From an uncultured Flavobacteriaceae bacterium (lineage in GTDB: Bacteria > Bacteroidota > Bacteroidia > Flavobacteriales > Flavobacteriaceae), in assembly GCA_947494715.1 (NCBI GenBank), contig CANLWG010000003.1, positions 62,001 through 126,000 of the forward strand: a stretch of 64,000 nt of DNA. Reading direction: 5' to 3'. A model generated the notes under the pieces. That model had not been told where the DNA came from and searched no databases. It was given only the letters and a program-made list of their open reading frames with translations. Shown in pieces: positions 63,736-64,000 of the stretch. The first letter of the stretch is position 1. Every line of letters starts with the position of its first letter. A program made the translations under genes and the position numbers.

Positions 63736-64000
63736 ATGAAAAATGTATTTGTTCTCCTCTGCTTTCTCCTGATTATTGCGGCATGTAAAGAAGCACCAAA
63801 AAACATCAATGAAACGACAGCCCAAGAACAGGTCATGGAACCTTTGTGGGAATCGGTTGTTTCCAAAGATGGCAGTAAACCGGTACAACGTCATGAGGCC
63901 GCTTTTGTTAGGGTTGAGGATAAATTTTATCTGTTCGGAGGTCGTGGAATACGGCCAGTAAGTATTTATGATACGCAAACGGAAACGTGGTCTCAAGGCA
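63736..64000 (+). CDS. Kelch-repeat lipoprotein, 5' part only
   Basis: The first 88 codons of a gene that runs off the window. Residues 1-17 form a lipoprotein signal (MKNVFVLLCFLLIIAAC) with lipobox IAAC and the acylated Cys at 17. A polar linker follows, then a kelch-type blade: RHEAAFVRVEDKFYLFGGRG, then SIYDTQTETW (the FGGRG and xYDxxTxTW pattern). Kelch propellers at the cell surface bind proteins or glycans and occur in galactose-oxidase-like enzymes; the truncated part does not decide which. It lies beyond the MITE-like element and terminator and has its own candidate -7 element, so it is probably not part of the permease array. Confidence 0.8.
   Translation, partial: MKNVFVLLCFLLIIAACKEAPKNINETTAQEQVMEPLWESVVSKDGSKPVQRHEAAFVRVEDKFYLFGGRGIRPVSIYDTQTETWSQG

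Noticed and set aside
1-64000. CRISPR arrays, tRNA or rRNA genes
   Set aside because: No regularly spaced direct repeats and no tRNA or rRNA-like stretches were seen; repetition comes from paralogous permeases.

Overview
The window looks like the chromosome of a flavobacterium (phylum Bacteroidota, probably a marine member of Flavobacteriaceae). The grounds are moderate-to-low GC by eye, signal peptides ending in an A-Q junction, A-rich leaders with weak Shine-Dalgarno sequences, DUF2911 and DUF2807 proteins, a TAnnTTTG-type promoter element, and a large set of ~800-residue FtsX/MacB-like permeases typical of this group. No species can be named from the sequence alone.

Layout. Almost the whole window (1154-63129) is a same-strand array of 24 paralogous ABC-transporter permeases followed by one ABC ATPase gene (62464-63129). 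Each permease is a fused double module. The order is: one membrane helix, a periplasmic MacB_PCD-like domain of ~230 residues, three membrane helices with a cytoplasmic coupling helix (xxKEIGxRKxxGxx), then the same set again, ending in a conserved P-x-x-x-L-[RK]-x-E tail. Twenty-three copies are intact. One (8496-10944) is split by a one-base frameshift in a run of six G inside its first coupling helix. Three exported non-permease proteins sit in or beside the array: a DUF2911/TPR protein (35-1141), a DUF2807 protein (38343-39065) and a two-domain beta-sandwich protein (53992-55113).

Transcription. Most gaps are 11-60 nt, so long polycistronic messages are likely. Two larger gaps (10945-11277 and 35642-35923) share one arrangement: a GTAAAATATTTGGACA-N5-TGTCCAAATATTTTAC palindrome (perfect in the second, degenerate in the first), followed about 65 nt later by TGGCAT-N5-TCGA, which resembles a sigma-54 -24/-12 element. 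This suggests two internal, activator-dependent promoters dividing the array into three units (35-10944, 11278-35641, 35924-63129). Small palindromes of the AGACCTGTCAGGT type lie between several permeases.

How the genes may work together. One LolD/MacB-type ATPase lies next to the last permease, and no periplasmic adaptor or TolC-like gene is visible. The simplest reading is a set of mechanotransmission-type permeases with variable periplasmic domains, powered by one or a few shared ATPases. Substrates cannot be read from the sequence.

Downstream of the ATPase, 63130-63735 holds a 161-bp MITE-like element with perfect 20-bp terminal inverted repeats, a strong hairpin terminator (better on the minus strand) and a candidate promoter. 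The 5' end of a kelch-type lipoprotein gene (63736 to the window edge) follows.
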